A stretch of DNA of 64,000 nt, from contig JAJFGZ010000004.1 of NCBI GenBank assembly GCA_021775855.1, forward strand, positions 1 to 64,000. The letters run 5' to 3'. Shown one piece after another: positions 1 through 8,836 of this stretch. The position numbers and the translations under genes are program-made. Within the stretch, counting starts at the first letter, position 1, and each line of letters opens with the position of its first letter. The DNA is from Hyphomicrobiales bacterium (lineage in GTDB: Bacteria; Pseudomonadota; Alphaproteobacteria; Rhizobiales; NORP267). The notes beneath the pieces are model-generated. The model searched no databases, was not told the origin of the DNA, and saw only the letters and a program-made list of their open reading frames with translations.

Positions 1-101
1 GTTCCGAGATTAATTGCCGTTGTCGTTTTGCCAACGCCGCCCTTTTGGTTGGCGACTGCAAGCACGCGCGGGCCTTTGCCCGATGTTATTGCGCCGTTCA
101 C
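1..101 (-). CDS. parA: Chromosome partitioning ATPase ParA (N-terminal part, cut by window edge)
   Basis: Only the first 33 codons are present. They read into a deviant Walker A motif, NQKGGVGKTTTAINLG, at about residues 17–32, which is diagnostic of ParA/Soj ATPases that move ParB-bound origins. The start is GTG at 101. A GGAGG ribosome binding site lies about 11 bases upstream, inside the last codons of rsmG, so the two genes are translationally close (5 bp gap). The neighbouring parS sites fit a parAB partition locus; parB would lie outside the window. The identification is firm although the gene is partial. Confidence 0.9.
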   Translation of the reverse strand, partial: MNGAITSGKGPRVLAVANQKGGVGKTTTAINLG

Positions 102-106
102 GGGAT

Positions 107-781
107 TTACCCCTCCGTTTTGGCGTTCAAATTCCTGACGACCACGATTCGACCGTCCGGGTCCGTTACACTCTCCACAAGTTGTACATCAAAATTCCAC
201 AGATCTTCGGCTTCCTTAATCTCCTCGGCGACAGAACGCCCTTTGAGGAAAAGCCCGGTGGAAGACGCTGAAAACAAAGGATGAATATCGCGAAACAGCC
301 GGGTTAACGGCGCAAACGCACGCGCTGAATAAATATCCCTGCCGCGAATCTTAGCGTAATTCGTTGATAACTCGATTCGCGCATTGCAAATGTCCACAGG
401 GATCATCGTCTGGCGGGCCACTTCCCTGAGAAAAGCGGCCTTTCGGCCATCACTTTCGACCAGCGAGACCTCGACGGGGAGATTATTTCTCTCTGAGTCG
501 GCCAGAAGTATGGCCATCACCAGGCCTGGAAAGCCCGCGCCCGCACCGACATCGACCCAGCTTTTAGTATTTTTCGGAGTGAGCGAGAGCAATTGCGCGG
601 AATCGGCGAAGTGGCGATGCCATGCTTCGCCAAGGGTTTTGGGCGCCACGAGATTGATCTTGGCCTGCCAGAGACGGAGGAGATCTGCATAAATCTCCAG
701 CCGCTCCATTGTTTCACGTGAAACATCAAAGGCGGCCTGGAAATCTTCAGCGGAGCGAATCGGGGACTTGGGTTCGGTCAT
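107..781 (-). CDS. rsmG: 16S rRNA (guanine-N7) methyltransferase RsmG/GidB
   Basis: 224 residues, the usual length. The SAM-binding core WVDVGAGAGFPGLVMAILL lies near residues 91–109, followed by SLVESDGRKAAFLREVAR, both typical of RsmG, which methylates G527 of 16S rRNA. The N-terminal segment DVSRETMERL is family-typical and is encoded by a perfect parS site (710–725). It precedes parA by 5 bp on the same strand, as in most bacteria with a gidB-parAB block. The gene is intact. Confidence 0.95.
   Translation of the reverse strand: MTEPKSPIRSAEDFQAAFDVSRETMERLEIYADLLRLWQAKINLVAPKTLGEAWHRHFADSAQLLSLTPKNTKSWVDVGAGAGFPGLVMAILLADSERNNLPVEVSLVESDGRKAAFLREVARQTMIPVDICNARIELSTNYAKIRGRDIYSARAFAPLTRLFRDIHPLFSASSTGLFLKGRSVAEEIKEAEDLWNFDVQLVESVTDPDGRIVVVRNLNAKTEG
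710..725. promoter_or_regulatory. parS: parS site 1 (ParB binding), inside rsmG
   Basis: The sequence TGTTTCACGTGAAACA is a perfect 16-bp palindrome identical to the canonical chromosomal parS. It lies in the rsmG coding sequence and encodes residues 20–24 (VSRET). It is one of three identical copies within 3.1 kb next to parA. Confidence 0.95.
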
Positions 782-898
782 CGGGAGTGATTAGCGGATT
801 GCAGAGACAAATGCATCTGCGGCATGCTTAGAGGATATTGCATTCGATCATCGACATGTTTCCCGTAGATCGAAGTCAGCACCGGTTGGAGCAGATAA

Positions 899-1297
899 AT
901 GGAACCAAAGATTTTTCCTAACCAACGCCTGAAGCGGTTGTGGCTGTTGGCCATTGTCTTTGGCCTCATCACGTTTCTTGGCGGATTGCTCTGGGTCAGC
1001 AGCCCCGGTGGTCCGGGATTAGACGTGATATGGGGTGTCGCAGCTGTTGGTCTCGGCGTAATCGCCTTTAATATTGCGTTCTTTATCCTATGCTCGATCT
1101 TTGCGCCGGGTCTTTCAGATCTCGTCGAAGATGACACGGAGGTGCAAGGCGATGACGTCGTCCACGTCGTGCGCCATGCCGAAACTGGTGACGAAAAGAC
1201 TGATTTTTATATTCGCAATTATGCGGCGGCTCGTGGCGTGACGGCGGTCGCGATCGTCTCAGGTATGATGATTACCGTTGCGCTAGTCTTCTTCTAA
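899..1297 (+). CDS. Small three-helix membrane protein, unknown function
   Basis: 132 residues and not assigned to a family I recognise. Hydrophobic segments lie at about residues 13–33 and 40–66, with a third at the extreme C-terminus (about 115–132). Between the second and third is a charged loop beginning EDDTEVQGDD. It stands alone on the plus strand between the minus-strand rsmG and mnmG, so it is convergent with mnmG across parS site 2 and divergent from rsmG. The ATG start follows a weak ribosome site. Codon use looks normal and the helices make it plausible as a real gene, but no role can be assigned. Confidence 0.6.
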   Translation: MEPKIFPNQRLKRLWLLAIVFGLITFLGGLLWVSSPGGPGLDVIWGVAAVGLGVIAFNIAFFILCSIFAPGLSDLVEDDTEVQGDDVVHVVRHAETGDEKTDFYIRNYAAARGVTAVAIVSGMMITVALVFF

Positions 1298-1321
1298 GTC
1301 CCGAACCTGAATTCGCCAATT

Positions 1322-1337
1322 TGTTTCACGTGAAACA
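1322..1337. promoter_or_regulatory. parS: parS site 2 (ParB binding)
   Basis: A perfect TGTTTCACGTGAAACA palindrome in the 58-bp gap between the small membrane protein gene and the 3' end of mnmG. It is identical to the copies at 710 and 3740. Confidence 0.95.
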
Positions 1338-1355
1338 TTGACGGCTTCGACTGCC

Positions 1356-3236
1356 TTATGCTGACCGTTTTGCATCGCGCTTCAAATGCGCCGCGACCAA
1401 CATCAATGCAGCCGGTGTCACACCATCAATCTTGGCGGCCTGGGCGAGTGTGCTTGGCGCGTGCTTCGTTAGCTTCTGGCGCATTTCGGTCGACAGACCT
1501 GAAATCGAGTTGAATGCGAAAGACGCCGGAATTGGTACGGCCTCATCGCGGCGAAGGGCTGCAACATCGTCTTCTTGCCGGGCGACGTAAGGTGCATAGC
1601 GGGCGTCGACCTCAAGCTGGTTGGCGATGTTAGAGGGCATCTCACTCAGCTCCGGCCAGATTTCCGTCAACCGGGCCATATCTATTTCAGGCAAAGCCAA
1701 CAGATCAAACGCCGTCCGGCGGCGGCCATCCTGATTGATCTTCAGACCGTGTCTGACGGCTTGGGTTGGCGTAAGCGCAAGCGTAGTGAGACGGTCGGCG
1801 CCGTCCGCCAGTTGTGCGGCTTTGGCCGCAAAGGCCTTAGATCGGCGTGCGCCAACACAACCAACACCCTGGCCAAACGGCGTCAGTCGCTGGTCGGCAT
1901 TGTCGGCACGCAGCTTCAGGCGGTACTCGGCGCGGGAGGTAAACATGCGGTAGGGCTCGGTAACCCCTCGGGTCACGAGGTCGTCAATCATCACGCCGAG
2001 ATATGCGTCGGCACGCGAGGCCTGGAAGGTGTTTCCGCCTCCCGCGGCCTTCAGCGCAGCATTAATACCGGCCATGATCCCCTGGGCGCCCGCTTCCTCG
2101 TAGCCAGTTGTACCATTGATCTGGCCTGCCAAAAACAGACCCTCCCACGTCTTCAGTTCGAGCGTTGGCGTCAGAGCGCGGGGATCAACGTAGTCGTATT
2201 CAATCGCGTAACCAGACTTCTTGACGACCACGTTTTCAAGGCCAGGCATGGTCTTCAGGAACGCCTCCTGGACATCTTCGGGCAGCGATGTCGAGACCCC
2301 GTTTGGATAAATCGTGTCGTCATCCAGACCTTCTGGTTCGAGAAAAATCTGGTGGCTGTCGCGGTCAGCAAAACGAACCACCTTGTCTTCGATAGACGGG
2401 CAGTAGCGTGGGCCAACGCCTTCAATCTTGCCGGAATACATTGCAGACTTCGACAAGTTATTGCGGATGATGTCATGGGTTTCCCGAGTCGTCCGGGTGA
2501 TGCCACAAGAGATCTGCTGCGTCGTGATGCGATCATTCAGAAAGGAAAACGGCACCGGGTCATCGTCGGCAGGCTGCATTTCAAGGCCCGACCATTCAAT
2601 GGAGCTTCCGGCCAGACGAGCGGGCGTACCGGTCTTGAGGCGGCCCATAGGAAGGCCCAACCCAAGCAAGCGGTTGGCGAGTTTAATCGCCGGTGCCTCG
2701 CCGTCACGGCCGGCGGAAATAGTTTCCTCCCCGCGATGGATGACGCCGTTTAGGAATGTGCCCGTGGTCACGACCACGGCGCCGGCCAACAATTCCCGTC
2801 CGTCGCCCGTAATCACACCGTTTACACGATTTCCGTCGACAATTAGGTCATCAACGCCACCTTCAATGACGGTCAGGTTTGATGTTTCAGCAATCGCGGC
2901 TTGCATCGCCTGGCGGTAAAGCTTGCGATCCGCCTGCGATCGCGGTCCCTGAACAGCCGGACCTTTTGAGCGATTAAGCAGGCGGAATTGGATACCGGCC
3001 TGATCCGCGACGCGCCCCATCAGGCCATCAAGCGCATCGATCTCGCGCACGAGGTGACCCTTGCCCAGACCACCGATGGCCGGATTGCACGACATTTCGC
3101 CAATCGTATTGGCACGGTGGGTCACGAGCGCTGTTTTCGCGCCCATGCGGGCCGCAGCACCTGCGGCCTCGGTTCCGGCATGGCCGCCACCGACGACGAT
3201 AACGTCGAATGTCAGTTCTGGATGCAGTGTTGTCAT
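1356..3236 (-). CDS. mnmG: tRNA U34 carboxymethylaminomethyl synthase subunit MnmG/GidA
   Basis: 626 residues from the preferred start. MnmG is the FAD-dependent partner of MnmE, and the pair modify the wobble uridine of several tRNAs. The N-terminal dinucleotide fold [21 protein letters not shown] and the signatures [22 protein letters not shown] and [12 protein letters not shown] are visible. The ATG at 3236 is chosen because it gives the family N-terminus; an in-frame start at 3290 would add 18 unusual residues. The gene follows mnmE on the same strand after a 548-bp gap that carries parS site 3. Confidence 0.95.
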   Translation of the reverse strand: MTTLHPELTFDVIVVGGGHAGTEAAGAAARMGAKTALVTHRANTIGEMSCNPAIGGLGKGHLVREIDALDGLMGRVADQAGIQFRLLNRSKGPAVQGPRSQADRKLYRQAMQAAIAETSNLTVIEGGVDDLIVDGNRVNGVITGDGRELLAGAVVVTTGTFLNGVIHRGEETISAGRDGEAPAIKLANRLLGLGLPMGRLKTGTPARLAGSSIEWSGLEMQPADDDPVPFSFLNDRITTQQISCGITRTTRETHDIIRNNLSKSAMYSGKIEGVGPRYCPSIEDKVVRFADRDSHQIFLEPEGLDDDTIYPNGVSTSLPEDVQEAFLKTMPGLENVVVKKSGYAIEYDYVDPRALTPTLELKTWEGLFLAGQINGTTGYEEAGAQGIMAGINAALKAAGGGNTFQASRADAYLGVMIDDLVTRGVTEPYRMFTSRAEYRLKLRADNADQRLTPFGQGVGCVGARRSKAFAAKAAQLADGADRLTTLALTPTQAVRHGLKINQDGRRRTAFDLLALPEIDMARLTEIWPELSEMPSNIANQLEVDARYAPYVARQEDDVAALRRDEAVPIPASFAFNSISGLSTEMRQKLTKHAPSTLAQAAKIDGVTPAALMLVAAHLKRDAKRSA

Positions 3237-3784
3237 GCGCCGGAAAATAGGGATGCAAGCGCCTGCGGTCAAAGGAGTTTTTCTGCTCACGCTAATCCTT
3301 GCGGTTGTTGTGCTGTCGATTCACGCCCCAGTCGGAAGAGCGTGGGACGATCGGAGCGGTAACTCGGGCCTCGCATGGAGCCGGGACCTCGATCAAGTAG
3401 CCGCGCGGTAGAGCAAAGGGTTATTTATGCTCACGCTGATCCTCCCTGCGGTCGGGCTGCGCACGGCGCCGGGAACGATTCAGATGCTCGCTTGTCGCTC
3501 GCGTCATCGCACCCGTGTGCCACAAGCTGAGATCCAGCAAGTGGAAACAGCGGTCATGCCATACGGCAACTTCTTGCGGCATTCACTCGGCAGGTTGCAG
3601 GCATCAACGCCTGTATGTTCCGGACAAACTGCGCAAGGAAAGCGTCTATCTGAGGCCGGGGAGCACCGCGATCCGCTGCTTTGCAGCCCACCGCAGGAGG
3701 CCCGAGCGACAGCGAGGAATAGCCGTGCGGCAAACAGATTGTTTCACGTGAAACATTCACAGCCAGCGCCCTGCCAAGAAGCCA
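3237..3784. other. Intergenic region between mnmE and mnmG, with parS and an imperfect direct repeat
   Basis: 548 bp with no convincing gene. It holds parS site 3 near mnmE. It also holds an imperfect direct repeat of about 35 bp (roughly 3279–3313 and 3424–3460, both containing TGCTCACGCT followed by ATCCT and TGCGGT), and a short hairpin CAGGC/GCCTG at 3598–3613. Open frames here are shadow-like and run into mnmG or mnmE. The mnmG promoter is probably here but no clear −35/−10 pair stands out. Confidence 0.5.
3740..3755. promoter_or_regulatory. parS: parS site 3 (ParB binding)
   Basis: A perfect TGTTTCACGTGAAACA palindrome 29 bp downstream of the mnmE stop codon. It is the third identical copy in 3.1 kb and completes a compact centromere-like cluster beside parA, about 4.7 kb from the putative origin. 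Confidence 0.95.
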
Positions 3785-5119
3785 TTACTTCCCAATGCAA
3801 AACCGGCCAAAGATCTGATCGAGCAAATCCTCGACATCGACGCGGCCAGTGATGCGGCCCAGCGCGTTTGCCGCTTGGCGCAGATCTTCGGCGCGAAGTT
3901 CGGTTTCACTCGGTTCCTGGGAGAGAAACGCGGTCAGCTGCTCAAGGCAGGATTCCAGCAAATGACGGTGCCGAGTTTGAGTCAGTGCCGGGCTTTCGAC
4001 TGAACCTATTCGGGCTGATGCGACGTCGATAATCTCTTGGCGCAACGTTTCAAGGCCCGCGCCACTAACGACAGAGATTGCCATCACAATGTCCGAACCG
4101 GGAGCGATGGTTTGAAACGAGCCGTTTGCCAGATCAGCTTTCGAGTTCACGACTAGACAGCGTTCTGGTTGATCGACAGGGACCTCTGAATGACATCCAA
4201 GAGGCTTTATCCAAATCACTAGATCTGCCGTGCTGATCTGCTGTAGGCTGCGGCGGATGCCCTCGCGTTCGACAATCCCCTCAGCATCGCGAAAACCAGC
4301 CGTATCCGACACGATGACCGGTAGCCCGTCGAGATCAAGTTTGACCTCAATAACGTCCCGTGTCGTACCGGGCTCGGACGAAACAATCGCGGCGTCGCGA
4401 TCCGCCAACCAGTTCAAAAAGCTTGATTTTCCGGCATTGACGGGACCTGCGAGCACGACTCGAAAACCGTCTCGCAGGATTTCACCACGCCGGCCGTCGT
4501 CCAGATGTTCCGTAATTTCGCCGGTCAGTTTTTCAACGATTTCCGTTGCATTTGAAACCGCCTTCGAACTGACATCCGCCTCATCCGAAAAATCGATTGC
4601 CGCTTCAACGAGAGAGCCGGCAGTTATCAACTCTTTCCGCCACCCCTCATAGATCTCAGACAATGCACCATCGGCTTGGCGTAGGGCCTGGAGGCGCTGG
4701 GCTTCGGTCTCTGCATCGATGAGGTCGGCGATGCCTTCGGCTTCGGCTAGATCAATCTTTCCGGCATGAAAGGCGCGGGTGGCGAATTCGCCCGCTTCGG
4801 CCAGGCGCAAACCGGAAATGCGGCCCAGCGATGTCAGAAGGCGATCGATAACTGCGCGACCTCCGTGGATATGTAGTTCGGCGCAATCTTCACCGGTGAA
4901 GCTGGCGGGTCCCGGGAACCAGATGACGATCCCACGATCAATCACCGCATTCATGCTGACATCGCGAATGGCCCGATAGACAGCATTTCGGGGTGCGGGA
5001 CGCGGCCCGGTCATAGCGTCGATGACACTGCCAGATTGAGGACCCGAGATGCGTACAACCGCAACACCCGAACGACCGGGTGCGCTGGACAACGCAAAAA
5101 TCGTGTCTCGGTTGCTCAC
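3785..5119 (-). CDS. mnmE: tRNA modification GTPase MnmE/TrmE
   Basis: 444 residues. MnmE is a dimeric GTPase that works with MnmG on U34 of tRNA. The N-terminal formyl-THF-binding domain is followed by a G domain with G1 GPVNAGKSSF, G3 DTAG (VSDTAGFRDAEG) and G4 NSKADL, and the protein ends in the invariant FGRFCIGK whose cysteine is functionally important. Domain order and length are normal. An 18-bp perfect palindrome lies about 240 bp upstream (5363–5380). Confidence 0.95.
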   Translation of the reverse strand: MSNRDTIFALSSAPGRSGVAVVRISGPQSGSVIDAMTGPRPAPRNAVYRAIRDVSMNAVIDRGIVIWFPGPASFTGEDCAELHIHGGRAVIDRLLTSLGRISGLRLAEAGEFATRAFHAGKIDLAEAEGIADLIDAETEAQRLQALRQADGALSEIYEGWRKELITAGSLVEAAIDFSDEADVSSKAVSNATEIVEKLTGEITEHLDDGRRGEILRDGFRVVLAGPVNAGKSSFLNWLADRDAAIVSSEPGTTRDVIEVKLDLDGLPVIVSDTAGFRDAEGIVEREGIRRSLQQISTADLVIWIKPLGCHSEVPVDQPERCLVVNSKADLANGSFQTIAPGSDIVMAISVVSGAGLETLRQEIIDVASARIGSVESPALTQTRHRHLLESCLEQLTAFLSQEPSETELRAEDLRQAANALGRITGRVDVEDLLDQIFGRFCIGK

Positions 5120-5362
5120 GACACTCTCCTGAGCGATTGATGTCGCTTATCAGGCGCTCGAACTCAATGGTTTGTTTGTCCAAAGGTCCAGGTCAATTGG
5201 TATTGGAAACCGTAAGCACGCCGATCGTATCTTTTGAGACACAAATAAACAGTGTTCATATAAAGGTGGGTACTGCAAAATCCGCCTATGGATAGAGATG
5301 AACCCGTAACGGAATGATCTGTTTGACCCGCCAGACGGTGTTCTGACATGCGGTCCAGGTGA

Positions 5363-5380
5363 TCACGTTGCGCAACGTGA
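5363..5380. promoter_or_regulatory. 18-bp perfect palindrome, candidate operator
   Basis: TCACGTTGCGCAACGTGA reads the same on both strands. It lies between the rho terminator and mnmE, where transcription regulators or nucleoid proteins could bind. It differs from parS (TTGCGCAA core instead of TTTCACGTGAAA), so it is not a degenerate parS. The binding protein is unknown. Confidence 0.6.
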
Positions 5381-5413
5381 CAAACTTGATTGAATGTGAG
5401 GCAACTCATTGAA

Positions 5414-5443
5414 AACAAAAAAAGCCGCCCATTGCGAGCGGCT
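5414..5443 (-). terminator. Rho-independent terminator of rho
   Basis: On the minus strand AGCCGC, a 9-base loop, then GCGGCT is followed directly by a run of seven T. It starts 25 bases after the rho stop codon, a classic intrinsic terminator. It ends the gene for the factor-dependent terminator itself. Confidence 0.9.
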
Positions 5444-5468
5444 CTTTCTATGTCGGTCATTCATCGAA

Positions 5469-6734
<1,266 letters not shown>

Positions 6735-6924
6735 TTTATTCTCCGGGGACATGCTGGTCCTGTAGCGACGGGGTCTGGGATTTGGATTCGCGTCGGAAAA
6801 CTCTTCCAAAACGCGCAATCTAGAGGAAAATTGGTCCAGGATGCGGACCGAATACAAAAACTGATATCAGGATCGCGTAATATTACCAGAGTTATTTTCT
6901 ACGTGTTGCGAATATCCAGGGCCA

Positions 6925-7371
6925 CTAAAATGGCCGGACTATGACAAGGATCACGATTACGATCATCAGCAACGTCGGGACTTCATTCGCAAACCTGTAA
7001 AATCTTTGACTTTTCCGATTTTCCCCGACCGCGAAATCGTGCCGCCACCGGGCCAGCAGAAAATGAAATGCGGTCAGGACTAGGACCAGAATAATTTTGG
7101 CGTGCATCCAGTAAACAGCAACCAGAATCCCAAATTGATAGAGCTGCCACAGCAAAGCCAATCCCGCGCCCCAGGCTACAAACATAGCTGGCGTCATGAT
7201 GAATTTGAGAAGTTTTAGCTCCATGGTTTGGAAGGTTTGATCGGCTTCGCCGCCGGGGATCGCCGCCGCGTGGTACACATAGAGCCGCGGCAAATAGAGC
7301 AGCCCGGCCATCCAGGAAATAACAGCGATCACGTGCAGCGCCCGCAGGCTGGCATAAACAAGCTCAGACAC
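6925..7371 (-). CDS. hemJ: Protoporphyrinogen IX oxidase HemJ
   Basis: 148 residues with four predicted membrane helices (about 9–28, 54–75, 80–100, 125–146). HemJ is the membrane protoporphyrinogen oxidase common in alphaproteobacteria without HemG/HemY. The N-terminal LRALHVIAVISWMAGLLYLPRLYVYHA carries the conserved histidine and LPRLYVYH motif. It overlaps the end of hemE by 8 bp, forming a hemE-hemJ operon. Confidence 0.93.
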   Translation of the reverse strand: MSELVYASLRALHVIAVISWMAGLLYLPRLYVYHAAAIPGGEADQTFQTMELKLLKFIMTPAMFVAWGAGLALLWQLYQFGILVAVYWMHAKIILVLVLTAFHFLLARWRHDFAVGENRKSQRFYRFANEVPTLLMIVIVILVIVRPF

Positions 7372-8410
7372 CTCGATTTTCCTTTGAATAAGCCCGTACC
7401 CGTTCCACCAAATGGGTCACATGGCCTATCGGGGTATCGGGCAGAATACCATGACCGAGATTGAAGACGAGCGGACCTCCACCCAGCTTCTCCAGGACTA
7501 GATCGATCCCTGCGTCAAGAGACGCGCCGCCGGCGAGTAGTGCGATCGGGTCAAGATTGCCCTGGACCGTCTTAAGTGTTTGAACCTCGCGCCGGGTTTG
7601 CTCCAAGTCGCAAGCTGTATCGATCCCGACCCCGTCGATCGCATTGATCCCGGCCAGTTTGACATTTGCGCCTGGCGCGCCACGCAGAAACCCGATAATC
7701 GGTATATCAGGGTGATCAGCCTTGATCGCCTGGGTAATCCGCTCAATCGGTGTCAAACACCAGGCTTGGCGTTCACCCTCAGTGAGGGAACCTGCCCAAC
7801 TATCGAATATCTGCAGGACCTCGGCCCCGGCCTTTATCTGACCCTTGAGATAGAGAATAGACGATTCCACCAGCAGATCGATCAGGGTCGAAAAATCATC
7901 CCGATTCTTGTACGCCCAAAGCCTGGCCGGTGCCTGCTCCTTGGTTCCCGCGCCAGCAATCATATAGGTCGCCACTGTCCACGGCGCCCCACAAAACCCG
8001 ACCAGCGCGGTTTTGTCATCCAGTTCGCTCTTGACCCGAGATACGGTTTCAAACACCGGCGTTAGCTTCGACATCATTTTACCCGGATCAAGTTTGGCCA
8101 ATGCCTTTCCGTCCCCGAGAGGTTCCAGCCTTGGGCCTTCGCCAACGACAAACCAAACCTTCTGGCCAAGCCCATCTGGCACCACCAGAATGTCTGAGAA
8201 CAGGATCGCCGCATCAAAGCCAAACCGTTTGATCGGCTGCAACGTAACTTCGGCCGCGAGGTCTGGCGAATAACAGAGATTTAAAAAATCGCCTGCCTGT
8301 TCCCGCAACTTTCTATATTCCGGTAAATAGCGGCCCGCTTGTCGCATAAGCCAGATCGGTACCGGACCATCGGTGTGGCCCTGGAGAGCATGGAGAAGAG
8401 GTTTTTTCAC
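7364..8410 (-). CDS. hemE: Uroporphyrinogen III decarboxylase
   Basis: 348 residues from a GTG start at 8410, chosen because KKPLLHALQG matches the family N-terminus; an in-frame TTG at 8437 would add nine residues. HemE converts uroporphyrinogen III to coproporphyrinogen III. The signature PIWLMRQAGRYLPEYR contains the catalytic arginines, and GFCGAPWTVATYMIAG is also typical. Its 5' end borders the putative oriC, the same arrangement as Caulobacter hemE. No strong ribosome site is visible for either start. Confidence 0.95.
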   Translation of the reverse strand: MKKPLLHALQGHTDGPVPIWLMRQAGRYLPEYRKLREQAGDFLNLCYSPDLAAEVTLQPIKRFGFDAAILFSDILVVPDGLGQKVWFVVGEGPRLEPLGDGKALAKLDPGKMMSKLTPVFETVSRVKSELDDKTALVGFCGAPWTVATYMIAGAGTKEQAPARLWAYKNRDDFSTLIDLLVESSILYLKGQIKAGAEVLQIFDSWAGSLTEGERQAWCLTPIERITQAIKADHPDIPIIGFLRGAPGANVKLAGINAIDGVGIDTACDLEQTRREVQTLKTVQGNLDPIALLAGGASLDAGIDLVLEKLGGGPLVFNLGHGILPDTPIGHVTHLVERVRAYSKENRGV

Positions 8411-8492
8411 AGATCGGAGCCTAACCCTTTTACACAAAAATATAAGACTCTTAGATTGTTGATTATTCTTTATGGCAGTGGTGTTGGTCGAA

Positions 8493-8508
8493 TTAATATT
8501 TTGTTAAC
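8493..8508 (+). promoter_or_regulatory. CtrA binding site in oriC
   Basis: TTAATATTTTGTTAAC matches the full CtrA consensus TTAA-N7-TTAAC without mismatch. CtrA represses initiation at the Caulobacter origin by binding such boxes. A GTTAAC half-site at 8568 lacks the second half. Confidence 0.75.
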
Positions 8509-8578
8509 TGTCCGTCCACGGTTCTCAAAACCGGGCCACCAAAATGTGGGCTTATCGATCATATTGAGTTAACAAATA

Positions 8579-8603
8579 GAATAATAATTATGCATTATTA
8601 TTC
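8579..8603. repeat. AT-rich inverted repeat in oriC
   Basis: Arms GAATAATAAT and ATTATTATTC (10 bp, perfect) are separated by five bases. Apart from its two end G/C pairs the element is almost pure A+T, so it is a candidate part of the DNA unwinding element or an extruding cruciform within oriC. Confidence 0.6.
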
Positions 8604-8645
8604 AACGGGTTACAACATGATGAAATGCCGGTAAGATTCATAACC

Positions 8646-8654
8646 TGTGGGTAA
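8646..8654 (-). promoter_or_regulatory. DnaA box (one mismatch)
   Basis: On the minus strand TTACCCACA, one mismatch from the DnaA consensus TTATCCACA. It lies between the AT-rich inverted repeat and the stronger boxes nearer ppsR. Confidence 0.55.
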
Positions 8655-8734
8655 AACCAGGATAAACTGTCAGAAATCGGCGAACAATTATTCTTGCACC
8701 GGTCCTTGGATAAACGGGTTCACACGGTCTATCA

Positions 8735-8743
8735 TGTGGATAA
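8735..8743 (-). promoter_or_regulatory. DnaA box (perfect)
   Basis: TGTGGATAA on plus, which is TTATCCACA on minus, the exact high-affinity DnaA consensus. It is the best box in the region. Confidence 0.8.
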
Positions 8744-8803
8744 ATCGAAGTGAAAACCGCAACAATAGGTAGGTTATCCCAACCCGGTTTTTTTCCACCA
8801 CTC

Positions 8804-8812
8804 TTTTCCACA
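8804..8812 (+). promoter_or_regulatory. DnaA box
   Basis: TTTTCCACA fits the relaxed consensus TTWTNCACA. Related 9-mers flank it at 8791 (TTTTCCACC) and 8815 (TTATCCGCG), giving three tandem DnaA-like sites just before the ppsR start. Confidence 0.6.
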
Positions 8813-8836
8813 ATTTATCCGCGATGGAATCTCCTT

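Larger units (their letters stand above)
5120..5468. other. Intergenic region between rho and mnmE
   Basis: 349 bp with no credible gene. It contains the intrinsic terminator of rho (5414–5443) and an 18-bp perfect palindrome (5363–5380). The rest should hold the mnmE promoter. A short open frame at 5164–5460 covers the terminator and palindrome and has no protein-like character. Confidence 0.6.
8411..8836. other. oriC: Putative chromosomal replication origin oriC
   Basis: A 426-bp non-coding, partly AT-rich region between hemE (minus) and ppsR (plus). Seen directly: DnaA-box-like 9-mers TGTGGATAA (8735), TTTTCCACA (8804) and TGTGGGTAA (8646), with weaker ones at 8705, 8774, 8791 and 8815. 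There is one full CtrA box TTAA-N7-TTAAC (8493), an AT-rich inverted repeat (8579–8603), and GANTC methylation-type sites at 8446, 8635 and 8827. Flanking genes are transcribed away on both sides. hemE–oriC–ppsR is the known layout of the Caulobacter origin. Function is inferred, but several independent signs agree. Confidence 0.9.

Noticed and set aside
1575..2753. 392-aa open frame on plus opposite mnmG
   Set aside because: Shadow of the high-GC mnmG coding strand; residues are Arg/Gly rich with no family features.
3427..3852. 141-aa open frame between mnmG and mnmE
   Set aside because: Contains parS, overlaps the end of mnmE and has no protein-like pattern.
5164..5460. 98-aa open frame upstream of mnmE
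   Set aside because: Covers the rho terminator and a palindrome; not protein-like.
8568..8584. Second CtrA box (GTTAA-N7-) in oriC
   Set aside because: Only one half matches; the expected TTAA half reads AATA.
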